Shown in pieces: positions 31,986 through 43,215 of a stretch of DNA of 64,000 nt (the stretch's first letter is position 1; each line of letters begins with the position of its first letter). The DNA is taken from the NCBI GenBank assembly GCA_036417435.1, contig CM070908.1:50749090-50813089 (forward strand), in the 5' to 3' direction. Under the pieces are notes generated by a model. That model saw only the letters and a program-made list of their open reading frames with translations. It was not told the DNA's origin and did not search any database. The position numbers and the translations under genes are program-made. The DNA comes from Inia geoffrensis (lineage: Eukaryota; Chordata; Mammalia; Artiodactyla; Iniidae).

Positions 31986-33289
31986 TCTTCAGGAAGAATG
32001 GGAGAGGTATGATAGTAGTAGGATCCTTTCAGAAACTGTCTTGAGGGGATAAAAAGTTGTATTCAGAGAATGGTAAAAGGTCATTGATCTTTAGGTAGGA
32101 ACTTAGAATCTATTAAGATATGAGAATTTGTCATTATATATTAGCAAGTGATTTAAAGATACTATTGGAAACGTGATTCCAGCTTATGAGCTTTTAATTA
32201 GAAAGCAGTTCTTAAGTGAAACATGAATGCTTCTAATGCATTTCTGTCTATTGGTTAGAATGATTTTGATCAAATTGGTTGGTATTTTTCTGCTGTGCAT
32301 TACTATGGAACCCATGCTACTCGAATGGATAACTGTTGATTTCGTTTGTGAACAAATAAAAGACTGTATGGTTAATTCATTATTAGTTGAAGAAGAATTT
32401 AAATCTAGGACTTTTTTCAAACTTCCAATGTAGTCAATCAATATTTCTAAAGAATTCAAACTTAAAATTTAAATCAAGTATCATAAGGAAGATATACTTA
32501 TTACCCTTTCTCCCCCAAATCCACATGCCAGAGAGAAACTTTGAATTAGGCTCTGTTTGGATAATGGTCCAACTTAATGATTTAAGCTATTTTAACATCG
32601 CTAGTTTTCCTCTTGTGTGACTTCTTCAGGGAAGTAGGGATATTTTTCTGAAATGTATTAACTATTAGGAAACATGCCCAGCATACTTCTTTCAGAAGTA
32701 ACAATCCAGTATAGCTTATCTGCTTTACAGAGGTGAGGTATAGGTACACGTTTTATTAATCCCAGTATAAAGTAGACTTAGTTCAGTTAAATTTTATGAC
32801 TGTTCATTTAACTAAATAGGCCAGAGCCATTTTGAAGAAGATTTTAACACGTGTAATGTAAAAACACTCAAGGAGACTAAGTTATTTTTCATTCTTTGCC
32901 TAAATTGGCGTTCTTTGCCTAAATTGGCGAGATACTGTTGTGGTGATATGGTGCTCATTTCCCCCTCTAATGAATAATAATAACAACAATTTATTGTTAC
33001 TGTTACTATAGAAAGACAAACGGAAGATCCTTAAGAAAATTTTCTTCCCAGAATAACTACATTATATTGGGAACTTAGTAAGTGTTCAGTTTATATTAAC
33101 ATGGATCCTTTATCCTTACTGATAACCACATTTTATGTTTTTGTGATGATAGTAATAGTACAGGAAGTGTTTATTGTGTAGTACCTTGATAAACCTTGGA
33201 CTTGACTGTGCTGTCGGGGAAAATCATATGTGTAGTTGGGATGTTGTGATTTTTAATAGGAAGTACATATTTGGTCTAAATCCCCTTGG
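31986..33289. other. Intron 1 sequence, 19-bp tandem duplication
   Basis: No gene was recognised. TTCTTTGCCTAAATTGGCG is exactly duplicated head to tail at 32892-32910 and 32911-32929. Confidence 0.5.
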
Positions 33290-34015
33290 AGTTTCCTAAA
33301 TGTTGAGAGCTTTAAAGGTGTCTTTTGTTATGTTAATGAGTGACTTGGAAAGCCCCTGGGTCACCTAAGGATGGGAGATGGTTGCCAGTGGAGCCAACCC
33401 CAGTTACTAGAGGGTTGGAGCTTTCAGTCCCACCCGCTGACCTCTGGGGAGGGGAGAGGAGCTGGAGGTGATTTAATCACTGGAATCACCAGTGGCTAAT
33501 AATTTAATCAATCATGACTATGTAATGGAGTCTCCATAAAAACCAAAAGGATCAGAGTTTGGAGAGCTTCTAGGTTGGTGAACATATGGAGATTGAGAGA
33601 GAGTGGTGGGTTCGGAGAGGGCATGGAAGCTCCGCACCCCTTCCCACATACCATCTCTTCTGTCTGGCTGTTCCTGAGTTCTACCCTTTTATAATAAACC
33701 GGTGATCTACTTAACAAAATATTTCTTTGGATTTTTGTGAGCTAGTATATTAGTATATTAATCCAACCCAAGGGGTTCTTGGACCTCCCATCTGTAGCCA
33801 GTTGGTTAGAAGCACAGGTGACAACCTGGACTTCTGATTGGCATCTGAAGTTGATGGGGTGCACAGTCTTGCAGGACCGAGCCCTTAACCTGTGGGATCT
33901 GATGCTCTCTCCAGGTAGATAGTGTCAGTTGAATTGTAGAACATGCGGATGGTGTCAGAGAATTGGTTGGTGGTGTTAAAAAACACCACCCACCCCCAGC
34001 CCCTACACACACACT
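33290..34015 (+). mobile_element. Endogenous retrovirus solo LTR, sense
   Basis: The order fits an LTR: GGAGTCTCCATAAAAACCAA (TATA-like, about 33528), GGCATGGAAGCTCCGCACC, CTGGCTGTTCCTGAGTTCTA, a polyadenylation signal within TATAATAAACCGG (about 33691), then GTAGCCAGTTGGTTAGAAGC and GTGACAACCTGGACTTCTGA. No internal retroviral genes adjoin. It lies in the STT3B direction. Family not named with confidence. Confidence 0.65.
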
Positions 34016-35248
34016 AGAATTGCTATGGTGAACCTCTTATAGTGAACATCAAAATCTTGCTCTCAATAAAAGTGTCATTTTAATCTTAAGAAGGAAAGAG
34101 TTGAAGAAAGGAGGTGATAATGCTTATAGAAGTAGTTTATGTGAGCATCAGTGATTGCCATCAGCAACTGAGAGATGGCTAGTTGGATAGATGGATACCT
34201 TAGGAAGAACTTTAAGGGAGGGAGATTTTAGTTACAGAAGTATTTCTTCCAAGTACAAACAACTCTTGAGTAAAAGTTCTGTCTCATGTTTTAACTCACT
34301 AGTTAAGGAACATTGAATAAGAAAAGACAGACAAGTTAATATCCAATAACCATATGAATGATAAAAGTTCCAGTGTTGTTAACTTTTGAGATGATAAATG
34401 AAAAAAGATATCAGCAACCTAAGTAAAATTCACAAGCTGGCGTTTTGTTTGAACATGAGAAATAATACTTTGATGTGGAAGAATAGAAATGATCATTGTA
34501 TACACAGGCACTAGTTAGAATATACCAAATCATACAAATGATGAGTTTGGGTGGGATTAGATTAATGATCCATTTAGTTTCTTGGCTCTTAACTTTATGA
34601 TAATAGGTAATTTATATGGAAATTAAACAACATTTTAGGAAGCCATCCCAGCTCTGATCTCATTTAAACTTTACTATAAGATGTTAAAGGATACTAAATA
34701 AAAATACTAGGGATGAAATAAGTTGCTTGTCTCCATTGAAGTGTCTGCAGTGGAAATTGTTTTGTCTATGTCTAGTCATTGGGAGGATCATTGAATATTG
34801 TAGATCTTGAGAGTTAAGTAAACCAAGATATATATATTTATCTTCTTTTACTATGGATTGAGCTCTAACAAAATGACTAATCAACTCTTTAATTATACTA
34901 TTATTCCATGTAATAATAGCAGCATTCCTGTGAGTCCTAAACCTGATGTGCTGTAATGATCTCACAAGATGTTTTTGCTTAAAAATGTTTTTTTTTTAGC
35001 CTTCATCCATCAGTGTGCCTTTAAAAAAAAATCTATTATAGTGAGTAGGGTTTGTTGAATAAATTGACAATTAAACTATTGAATATGTTATATTTAAAAA
35101 TTTAATAAACTTGCTTCATGGAAGTTTAATTTCAATCCTAATATTTTTATTCTAGTTAGCTAAAGAAGACTTAATATGCTGAGCAGCTTTCTGACACTTG
35201 AAAGAACAGGATAATGAAACAATGTACAGCAGATGAACTGTAATCTTA
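34016..35248. other. Intron 1 sequence, nothing recognised
   Basis: AT-rich without a recognisable family or gene. Confidence 0.4.
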
Positions 35249-35585
35249 AAACTGTAAAAGGACTTTCCTGGTGGCGCCGTGGTTAAGAATCTGCCTGCCA
35301 ATGCAGGGGACACAGGTTCGATCCCTGGTCCGGGAAGACCCCACGTGCTGTGGAGCAACTAAGCCCATGTGCCACAACTACTGAGCCCATGCACCACAAC
35401 TAGTGAAGCCCACGTGCCTAGAGGCCATGCTCCGCTACAAGAGAAGCCACTTCAATGAGAAGCCTGTGCACCACAACGAAGAGCCGCCCGCACTCACAGC
35501 AACTAGAGAAAGCCCACGCTCAGCAACAAAGACCCAGCGCAGCCAAAAATAAATAAATTAATTAAAAAAAAAAAAAAACTGTAAA
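35249..35585 (+). mobile_element. CHR-1-type long SINE, sense, with duplication
   Basis: GGACTTTCCTGGTGGCGCCG start, B-box GGTTCGATCCCTGG, a long tRNA-unrelated body (GCCACAACTACTGAGCCC, GAGAAGCCACTTCAATGAGA), and a tail GCCAAAAATAAATAAAT then A14. AAACTGTAAA at 35249-35258 and 35576-35585 flanks it. Confidence 0.9.
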
Positions 35586-35929
35586 GCCCAGTCATTTGTT
35601 CAAAGTAGAAAAGTGAACTTGAGGCGTAACTAAAATCTTTTTAAATATAAGGATATTTTTTGAAGGTTGTTAAAAATGAGTCAGTCACTTCATTAGAAAG
35701 GGAGATCTTTTCTCCTAAGATACTTTATTTTGGTTGTTAAAATAATTTACTGCATTTAAATGAAGTATCTGATATGAACAATTTAAAACAACAACAAAAA
35801 AAGATTTTCCTTCTGAAATAATCATTTAGACTTTTAAAAAGTGTGTAATAAGTTTTGGATGTCATAATTGTGCGATATGAATTGGCCACAATATTATAAA
35901 TAAAATTTTTGTAAATCAAACTATATTGA
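35586..35929. other. Intron 1 sequence, nothing recognised
   Basis: AT-rich; no family or gene recognised. Confidence 0.4.
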
Positions 35930-36375
35930 GAATGCAACTTGCATATAAAACAATGTATCAATATATACCCATATATGTAATTATGAACATAATGATAAAC
36001 ACCTGTGAAACCCTTACCCAGCTATAGAAATAAAACATTATCAATTTCACATCTATTCATGTTCCTTCTCTAGCCTATCCTCCTGGTTTTCCTCTTAGCA
36101 CTAGGAAACAATCATCCTGAGTTCTAGTTAACATTTCCTTTGGGAAAAAAAAAAAACAGTTCATGTATGTATTTCTAGACAGTATATTCCTAAGTTTTGC
36201 TTTGTTTGGAGCTTTAAAAAAATAGTATCCTACATATAAGCTTTTCTGACTTGCATTTTTACATTTTCTAGTTGATTAACATTTGGGTTTCCTGTTTTTT
36301 GCTTTTATGAATAAAGCTACTGTGAACATTAAAAACTATATATTCTGATGCACATGTGTACATGTTTGCTAGGGT
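35930..36375 (-). mobile_element. Old L1M 3' end, antisense
   Basis: Reversed L1 landmarks: ATAATGATAAACACCTGTGA, TCCTGGTTTTCCTCTTAGCA and TATGAATAAAGCTACTGTGAACAT. The element is diverged. Limits are approximate. Confidence 0.6.
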
Positions 36376-36389
36376 GTATATCTGGGGTG

Positions 36390-36550
36390 GGGGCGCTGCT
36401 AGGACTGCCTCACAGCATGGTGGCTGGGTACTAAGAAAGAGTGGCCCAAGAGAGGAAGTTGCCAGGCCAATCTCTGAGTCAAGGGAGAAGATGCATATAC
36501 CAGTAGGGACAATTGTTTCGGGCCATCTTCGGAGACTGGCTACCACAGTG
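36390..36550 (-). mobile_element. LTR-like fossil fragment, antisense
   Basis: CACAGCATGGTGGCTGGGTA and GGCCATCTTCGGAGACTGGCTACCACA resemble the end of the fossil at 13881-14440. Family uncertain. Confidence 0.4.
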
Positions 36551-36699
36551 TATTTATCATTTTTATCTCTTCTGTAAAATATCTGTTATGTCTTTGGTCA
36601 GTTTTTTTACTGGGTTGTTTTGTATTTTGGTGTGTGAGGGGGAGGTGATACTAAGTCTAGGTTAAAATTGTTGCAAATCTTGCTGCATTTTGTGGCTTA

Positions 36700-36785
36700 T
36701 TGGTCCTTAAGCAGTCCTGTGAGATAGATATTTTATTACCCCCATTTTACAGATGAGAAGAGTCAGTACTGCTTAGTATGTTAAG
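36700..36785 (+). mobile_element. MIR core fragment, sense
   Basis: CCCATTTTACAGATGAGAAG preceded by TGTGAGATAGATATTTTATTA matches the MIR core. The fragment is short. Confidence 0.6.
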
Positions 36786-36831
36786 AAAGTAGGCCTTGAA
36801 ATCAGCCAGCCTCAGGGAATATTTTTGGTAT

Positions 36832-37056
36832 AAAGAATAGCATATGCGGGCTTCCCTGGTGGCGCAGTGGTTGAGAGTCCGCCTGCACCACGGGTTCGTG
36901 CCCCGGTCCAGGAAGATCGGACACGCCGCAGAGCAGCTGGGCCCGTGAGCCATGGCCGCTGAGCCTGTGCGTCCGGAGCCTGTGCTCTGCAACGGGAGAG
37001 GCCACAACAGTGAGAGGCCCGCGTACAGCAAAAAAAAAAAAAAGAATAGCATATGC
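36832..37056 (+). mobile_element. CHR-2-type SINE, sense, perfect 16-bp duplication, internal deletion
   Basis: The body begins at 36848. AAAGAATAGCATATGC flanks it at 36832-36847 and 37041-37056. Compared with the other copies, roughly 11 bases are missing around 36888 (CGCCTGCACCACGGGTTCG). This is a good lineage marker candidate. Confidence 0.94.
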
Positions 37057-37806
37057 AAACATGTACAATTATGAAATGGCATGATGAAATGACAGCAATC
37101 TGCTTGTTACACCTCCCCCACCCAAAAAAAAAGATTGAAGCTTGGAAAAATTTACAAGTTTTTAAAATTCATTTATGGTCAATTATAATGTTTTAGATAA
37201 AGTTTGGCTTTTGTTAGGAAACAGGCCTGGTGATGCCAGAGTGACGGAGCTGGAACCAGTACATTCAGGTCCAAGTTCTCTAGTCTTGCTGCCTTCCCCA
37301 GTCCTCACTCTTCTTCCTCTAAATTATTCAGTTGGATCATTCATTCACGATCTGCCAGTACATTTCAAACACTTGTGTTGATAGCCAAACTAGTTCTGCA
37401 CTCTGTCTCTCACTTTAAGGGTTTGCTGGAGTTCTCAGAATACAGTGGAAAGGAATTGGCTGATATTGGAGATTTCCTTGGCTAACCCTACTTAAAAAGT
37501 TTATCATGAAAATTAAGATTCATAAGTGTTGTGGTAAGAATGTTTAATAATAATTCTAATAAAGCTATTCACAATATTCAAATATTTGCCATATGTACTT
37601 TAAAAAGAACACTGCAGGCACGCATCAAGCACAGCTGAGTTGCTTTAAAACTGGAAATGCCACAGAGCAATTCTGAATTCTACAATGTAAGACTCTGAAT
37701 AAAATGAGGCAACTTTCTCTCATGCCTGAGCAAATGCACAGTATACAGAAATAAACTTGTAGACGCTTCTTCCCAACCCTCAAATTTAGGGAAATTGTTC
37801 TTTGTA
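37057..37806. other. Intron 1 sequence, nothing recognised
   Basis: No family or gene recognised. Confidence 0.4.
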
Positions 37807-37813
37807 CAAGTAT

Positions 37814-37844
<31 letters not shown>

Positions 37845-38051
37845 GTGGTATGAGGGCCTCTCACTGTTGTGGCCTCTCCCGTTGTGGAGCACAGGCTCTG
37901 GACACGCAGGCTCAGCAGCCATGGCTCACAGGCCCAGCCTCTCCGCAGCATGTGGGATCTTCCCGGACCGGGGCATGAACCCATGTCTCCTGCATCAGCA
38001 GGCAGACTCTCAACCACTGCGCCACCAGGGAAGCCCATGCAAGTATAGTTT
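37807..38051 (-). mobile_element. CHR-2-type SINE, antisense, with duplication
   Basis: A long T run (about 37817-37844), then the reversed body ending CCACCAGGGAAGCCC. CAAGTATAGTTT at 37807-37818 and 38040-38051 flanks it. Confidence 0.92.
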
Positions 38052-39224
38052 CTGATCATTACAGTTCTCTATGTACAGAACTGTACATACATTACAGGTG
38101 TAAGACAGACACCTCAGTACAGCTCTCCAGTGTAAAAGCAATGCTTCAGGCAGCATGACTTATTTTCATGTCACTTCAGGTTTCTTGGGTCCAAGATTCA
38201 CAGGCGGAAATGAAAGTGATAATAGTAGTTGTACTTAATTGGGGGGATTTTTGACATATAGTGGAATTCAGAGCATCTTTGGACCTTGAGGCGGAAGTGT
38301 TTTTTTCCACCAGTGATACCAGCCATCACAGGGCTGAGCCTCTCATTCATTTTTATTTTTCCCAGCCCCATATTCTTCCAGTTCCAGTGTCCTGCATGAG
38401 AATTAGTTACCCTTCCTCAAGAAGTAAACTGACATATAACATTTGCTATAATGTTCCCATGATAAAGTATAGGTGTCAGGTAATTTGGCAAAAAGTGTAA
38501 AGCTAGATTCCACCAGGTTGAGTATAGTACAACACCATTTGTAGAAAAGAGGGAAAAAATTAAGTTCATTTAAAATTCAGTAAATGCATTTGTAACATTT
38601 GTAATTCTCAGAATAAACACATTTTAAAAACTAGAGTATACCAAAAACATTCTATTCTCTGAGGAGTTCAATACATGTTATTAGTTTATAGAAATTAATA
38701 AAATTACCTTTGTTATGTGAAGGATACTAAAACTTTCTTATAGTTCACTATTTCCTAGCACCTCTTCCTCAAGCCTGAAATGTGGGTCAAAAGGGAGGAG
38801 AAAATCGAATCACTCTCCTTTTATTCTTTCATAACTGCTTGAGTATGTTTGCTGACACTTTGTTTGAAAATGGGGTGACTAAAACTAGGTAAACTGGATC
38901 ACTTTTTCCCCCCTCTGGAGTGTAGAATGAACTTCATACCTAGAAGAGAACATAGAAATTGTTTGTTAGAGTACTTACCCAAAGTGTATTCTGCAGAACA
39001 CATATCCCAGGAATTGTAGTTCAAAACTAAATAACCTATGATAATTTAAATTTGGAAAAAACTGAATACCCCATACACTTATTTAACAATGCATGTTAAA
39101 ATCTGAGAAGTCCTTGAACACAATATTGATTTTATTTAATATAGTGTTTACATGTTTAATTTAGGAATCACTGTAGCTTTTTAATTAGTGTTCAGTGCAA
39201 TGCAGTTTGGGAAAGACTGATCTA
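38052..39224. other. Intron 1 sequence, nothing recognised
   Basis: No family or gene recognised. Confidence 0.4.
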
Positions 39225-39330
39225 GTTGCTTTATTTGATAGATGAGGAACCTGAGGCCTAATGATACTAAGTGACTTTCTCAAAGTCACAGAGCTACAAC
39301 TAGGACTGACAGGCTTGCAGCTTTGAAAGA
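39225..39330 (+). mobile_element. MIR fragment, sense
   Basis: GATAGATGAGGAACCTGAGG then CTCAAAGTCACAGAGCTACAA is the conserved MIR 3' half. Confidence 0.75.
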
Positions 39331-39736
39331 ATTACTGCATTGTGAACATCAAGTATATCCACATTATAATGGGAGCGTATATATTTTTTCGTAAGTAAAC
39401 AAGTATCTGCTCATTTATACCATCACCCCGATTTGTCTTGGTGACTAAGTTGAGTATTTTGACACCCAGTTCTTCAGTACTTGGAAATTTGTCAGATTTT
39501 AACATTGCAATATAGCTTATGAATACGCCTTCCCTTAGGTCTTAAAAATTAAGATGTCCAGAGAAGGCCTGTATACATTGCTTATTTTGAGTGGCCGTTT
39601 TATTTTAGTTTATCTCTTGGTATTGCTTTCCCCCTGAATGTTTGCTTAGCTTTTGAATTTATTAGTTGACCAAAACCACTTTGGTTCTTTAATCACAGCA
39701 AATTGTGGGTCATGGGATATTACTACTGTAGATAGT

Positions 39737-40020
39737 GCTTGTTAGTTGGAAATCTTATTTCTATAGTATATGAATATGTGTCTTGACTTAAATATATGTA
39801 TTATAATACATATTTATATATCAAATGCTTATTAGCTGGAAATCTTATTTATATAGTATATTACATAATGATTATATAATGGCAATGTTAGATAATATCT
39901 AATAGCAATAAATAAATGTAAATCAACATGTTTCTATATATAACATTTGTTGGAGATCTTGTTGCAATTATATATGAATGTGTGCCTGACTAAAATGTGT
40001 ATTACACATACATGTGTGTG
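39737..40020. repeat. Diverged AT-rich local duplication (about three copies)
   Basis: GCTTGTTAGTTGGAAATCTT (39737) recurs as GCTTATTAGCTGGAAATCTT (39827, 90 bases on) and loosely as TTTGTTGGAGATCTTG near 39946; the following TATATGAATATGTGTCTTGAC recurs as TATATGAATGTGTGCCTGAC near 39971. It ends in a TGTGTG/GCGTGC alternating purine-pyrimidine stretch. Confidence 0.7.
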
Positions 40021-40029
40021 TGTGCACGC

Positions 40030-40790
40030 GTGCGCTTTATAGGGAGAAAGAATACATGAAGGCGTGTGCATCTGCCTTTCGTGTAGGTTTTTTAGATTTC
40101 AGTCTGTATTGCATTTAACTGAGCAAAAAGTATCATTGGATAATTTTAATTTATCAAATACACTCTTTTATATGTGATCCTAGAAATTTTTTTAGATATT
40201 TTAAATGGCATTAAGATACTTATTTTGATATAATTTTTTGGTGCCAGCTTCTCATCATTGTTTCCTTTTTTTTAGTTTATTAAGTGTCCTTTATAAACAC
40301 AACATACTCCTTTTTCACATGGATACTTAAGAGAACTGATAGCTGTCATTGCCAGTTAAGGCAGAAGTTGAGAGAGAACTAAAATATGGATATATGTTTG
40401 AAAGTAGTTTTGCTCTGTGTGTTCTTGTGAGATCTGCTATCTTCTTCATTTGTAATGCATTTCACCTTAAGTGGGATGGTACAGAGAAGTTCTGCAGGAC
40501 ATTTCCAGCTTTTGAACAACCCTTGTTTTTTTTCCATGTGTTGCTCAGGAGTAGAGAAACAGGTAGTTTGTCCATCTGATACATACAGCATGCTCTCTGC
40601 TTATGGAAGACCTCGAGTCAAAATGACCCACCTATCAGCTGTAAGAGCCAGGGAGGTTAGTGAGATTTGTCTTATGACCCAGTAGCTTTTGCATAAATGA
40701 GTCATGATTTGATGGTGTGGTAGTGGTCAGTCTGCATTTGTGGGTCTTTTCAAACTTCAGAATTGACCTAGTAATAATAAAATAGTAAAA
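40030..40790. other. Intron 1 sequence, nothing recognised
   Basis: No family or gene recognised. The open frames of about 76 codons at 40349-40579 and 40455-40685 overlap each other and show no domain. Confidence 0.4.
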
Positions 40791-41037
40791 AATAACTTCT
40801 TTGGGGCTTCCCTGGTGGCTCAGTGGTTGAGAGTCCGCCTGCCGATGCAGGGAACACGGGTTTGTGCCCCGGTCTGGGAAGATACCACATGCCACAGAGC
40901 GGCTGGGCCCATGAGCCATGGCCGCTGAGCCTGCGCATCCGGAGCCTGTGCTCCACAACGGGAGAGGCCACAACAGTGAGAGGCCTGCGTACTGCAAAAA
41001 AAAAAAAAAGAAAAAGAAAAAAAACAATGACTTCTTT
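40791..41037 (+). mobile_element. CHR-2-type SINE, sense, with duplication
   Basis: The body starts at 40804 (GGGCTTCCCTGGTGGCTCAG), with an A-rich tail interrupted by G. AATAACTTCTTT (40791-40802) and AATGACTTCTTT (41026-41037) flank it with one mismatch. Confidence 0.92.
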
Positions 41038-41879
41038 ATTCTGTATCATTAGTAATCCTTTGAAATTTTATTGTTTTGCTGTTGTTACTTAAATATTGGT
41101 ATGAATCTCTATAATCGTATTAGGCTTGAATATATCCTCACATATGAGTTTCCATAGTTATAAAATTGGCTGTGTGTTTAATATGATTATATAAACAGTG
41201 TTTATATGTATCACATGGTAGGATTGGATTTAGATTGTTCATTTTAATAGTGTCAGTAAATTGGGGTTTTTTTCCTCTCATGTACTTATTTATTAGCATG
41301 TCATTGTGGCATGCTTTTGTTTTTGATCCTGCCACTAGATGGCAGGAATAATAAAAGGTAGATTGAAATGCCAGCTTGAGCTTATGCTTTGTACTTTTCC
41401 CTTGCCTTGGTTGTTTTCTATCCCCTTTAGTGTGAATTTTGGGTATATATGTAGTCTCCTAACTAGTGGGATTTATGTAGATCTGGTACCTTGTGTAGCC
41501 TGAAAGTTCTTAGACAAGGTAAAGCGAAGGAACAGAAAACCTTTAATCCTGGATGTAATCATTGGTGTCCTAACACTTTGGTTTTCACTTTTATTATCTC
41601 TGTGAAATTCTGTTCCTTTCCTTTATTTCTCGATTCTCTTGTGCTTACATTTGGCATCCATAATTGATCATTTCTGTTGGTGGCACTGGTTGCCTTCTCA
41701 TTTACGAGGTGAATACGTGTTAACCCAGCCAATTTTGTAAAACCTTATGCTATTCTTTGCAAAAAAAACCTCTTAGAATTATAATTGTGAATCTTTTCAC
41801 AGAATGACTTATTTTTGAAAGAGCGTATCTATTGATAGTCTTTGAAGAATAAAGTGGTGGACAGAGTTTGGGTGGTTGG
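41038..41879. other. Intron 1 sequence, nothing recognised
   Basis: No family or gene recognised. Confidence 0.4.
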
Positions 41880-42312
41880 GATGTAGCTTCCATGATTATG
41901 GTAACGTTATATAAGATTTTTGTCTTACTACTGGACTCACACCAGAGACTCTCCTTGTTGGCATTATGAAGTACTAAGCAGCCATGTTGGAGAAATCCAT
42001 GTGGCAAGGAACTGCAGACAGACCCTTATGAGGCTCCAGAGAACTGCCAGCAAGAAACCAGGGTCCTCAAGGAAATGAATTCTGCCAGCAATCTAAGTGA
42101 GCTTGGGAGTGAATTATTTCCCTAATTGAGTCCAAATGAGAGTGCAACCCTGGTAACCCCTTGATTGCAGCCTTGTGAGACACTAAGCAGGGGATCCAGT
42201 TAAGCTGTGCCTGGACTCTTGACCCCTGAAACCATGAGATTATGATATATGTTGTTTTAAGCCATCGAGTTTGTTGTAATTTGTTACATAGCCATAGAAA
42301 ACGAATACAAAT
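41880..42312 (+). mobile_element. MaLR (MLT1-like) LTR fragment, sense
   Basis: The order fits a MaLR LTR 3' half: ACCAGAGACTCTCCTTGTTG, AAGCAGCCATGTTGGAGAAA, then the strongly conserved end TGTTGTTTTAAGCCATCGAG, TTTGTTGTAATTTGTTACAT and AGCCATAGAAAACGAATACA. Confidence 0.8.
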
Positions 42313-42334
42313 ACCCTTAATAAAAACCTTTCCC

Positions 42335-42490
42335 ATCTCTGAATGTTACCTATTTGCCAGGTGCTGTGGATACAATGGTGTGAACCCAGATAGACATGAT
42401 TCTAGTCTAGTGGGGGAGACAGATTTGAAACAGTTAAGAATGGTAAATGCTGTGAAGGTGCATACCACAAGAGCATCTAACAGACTTAAT
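42335..42490 (-). mobile_element. L2 3' end fragment, antisense
   Basis: CTATTTGCCAGGTGCTGTGG and GATTCTAGTCTAGTGGGGGAGACAG are the reverse of the L2 3' end. Confidence 0.65.
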
Positions 42491-42649
42491 GAAGCACAAA
42501 GTATCTCTTTAGGACTTACTCAACTTTTAAAAATATTCTTCCTAGGTTGCTTTCCTCTCTCTTTTTTTTAGTATATTCTTGCCATCACAACATTTGATCT
42601 AGCTTTATTTTCTATTAGCATTATGAAAACTATGTTATAGCCTCATTAA

Positions 42650-43050
42650 TTATTGCCTCAAATAGAAACAACCCATATGTTCAATAGGAGAATGAGTTGT
42701 AGTATTCATAAAATGGAATACTACTCAGCAAGAAAAAAGGGAAACTGCTGCTACAAGAATAAATATCAGAAACATTATGTTGAGTGAAAGAAGCCAGACA
42801 CCTATAGAGAATAAAATATCCATTTATATGAAATCTGAGAACAAGCAAAATTAATCTATGATGAAAGAACTCAGAAAGTGGGAGGGGGAAATGACTTTAA
42901 ACGTGATGTGGGAACTTTCTGCAGTGATGGTTTTGGATGATAGTTATGGTTGATGAGATTATAAAATTGTCAGAACTCATTGAATCAAACATAACATCAG
43001 TGTATTTTAATGCATTAAATTATACTTCAGATTTTAAAAATGAAAAAAAT
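42650..43050 (+). mobile_element. Old L1M 3' end, sense
   Basis: AACCCATATGTTCAATAGGA, AAATGGAATACTACTCAGCA and GTTGAGTGAAAGAAGCCAGA follow the L1M ORF2-end order, then a diverged 3' UTR ending about TTATACTTCAGATTTT. Confidence 0.75.
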
Positions 43051-43084
43051 GTCAGATGTTCTTTAGTATCGTATGTGTTCTTTT

Positions 43085-43215
43085 CTCTGATTGTATTTGC
43101 TTGTTGACTATCCCTCCTGTAAGATTGTCAAAGATTGTAAGCTTCCTGAGGTCAGGGACCAAGTTTGCCTCTGGTTCTTAGTTAGAATTGTGTACTTGAA
43201 TGCATAATGCCCAGG
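43085..43215 (+). mobile_element. L2 3' fragment, sense
   Basis: TTGTAAGCTTCCTGAGGTCAGGGACC, followed by a diverged CATAATGCCCAGG, matches the L2 3' end. Confidence 0.65.

Noticed and set aside
31435..34015. A complete endogenous retrovirus between the two LTRs
   Set aside because: The LTRs are in opposite orientations, differ in sequence, and no gag, pol or env remnant lies between them.
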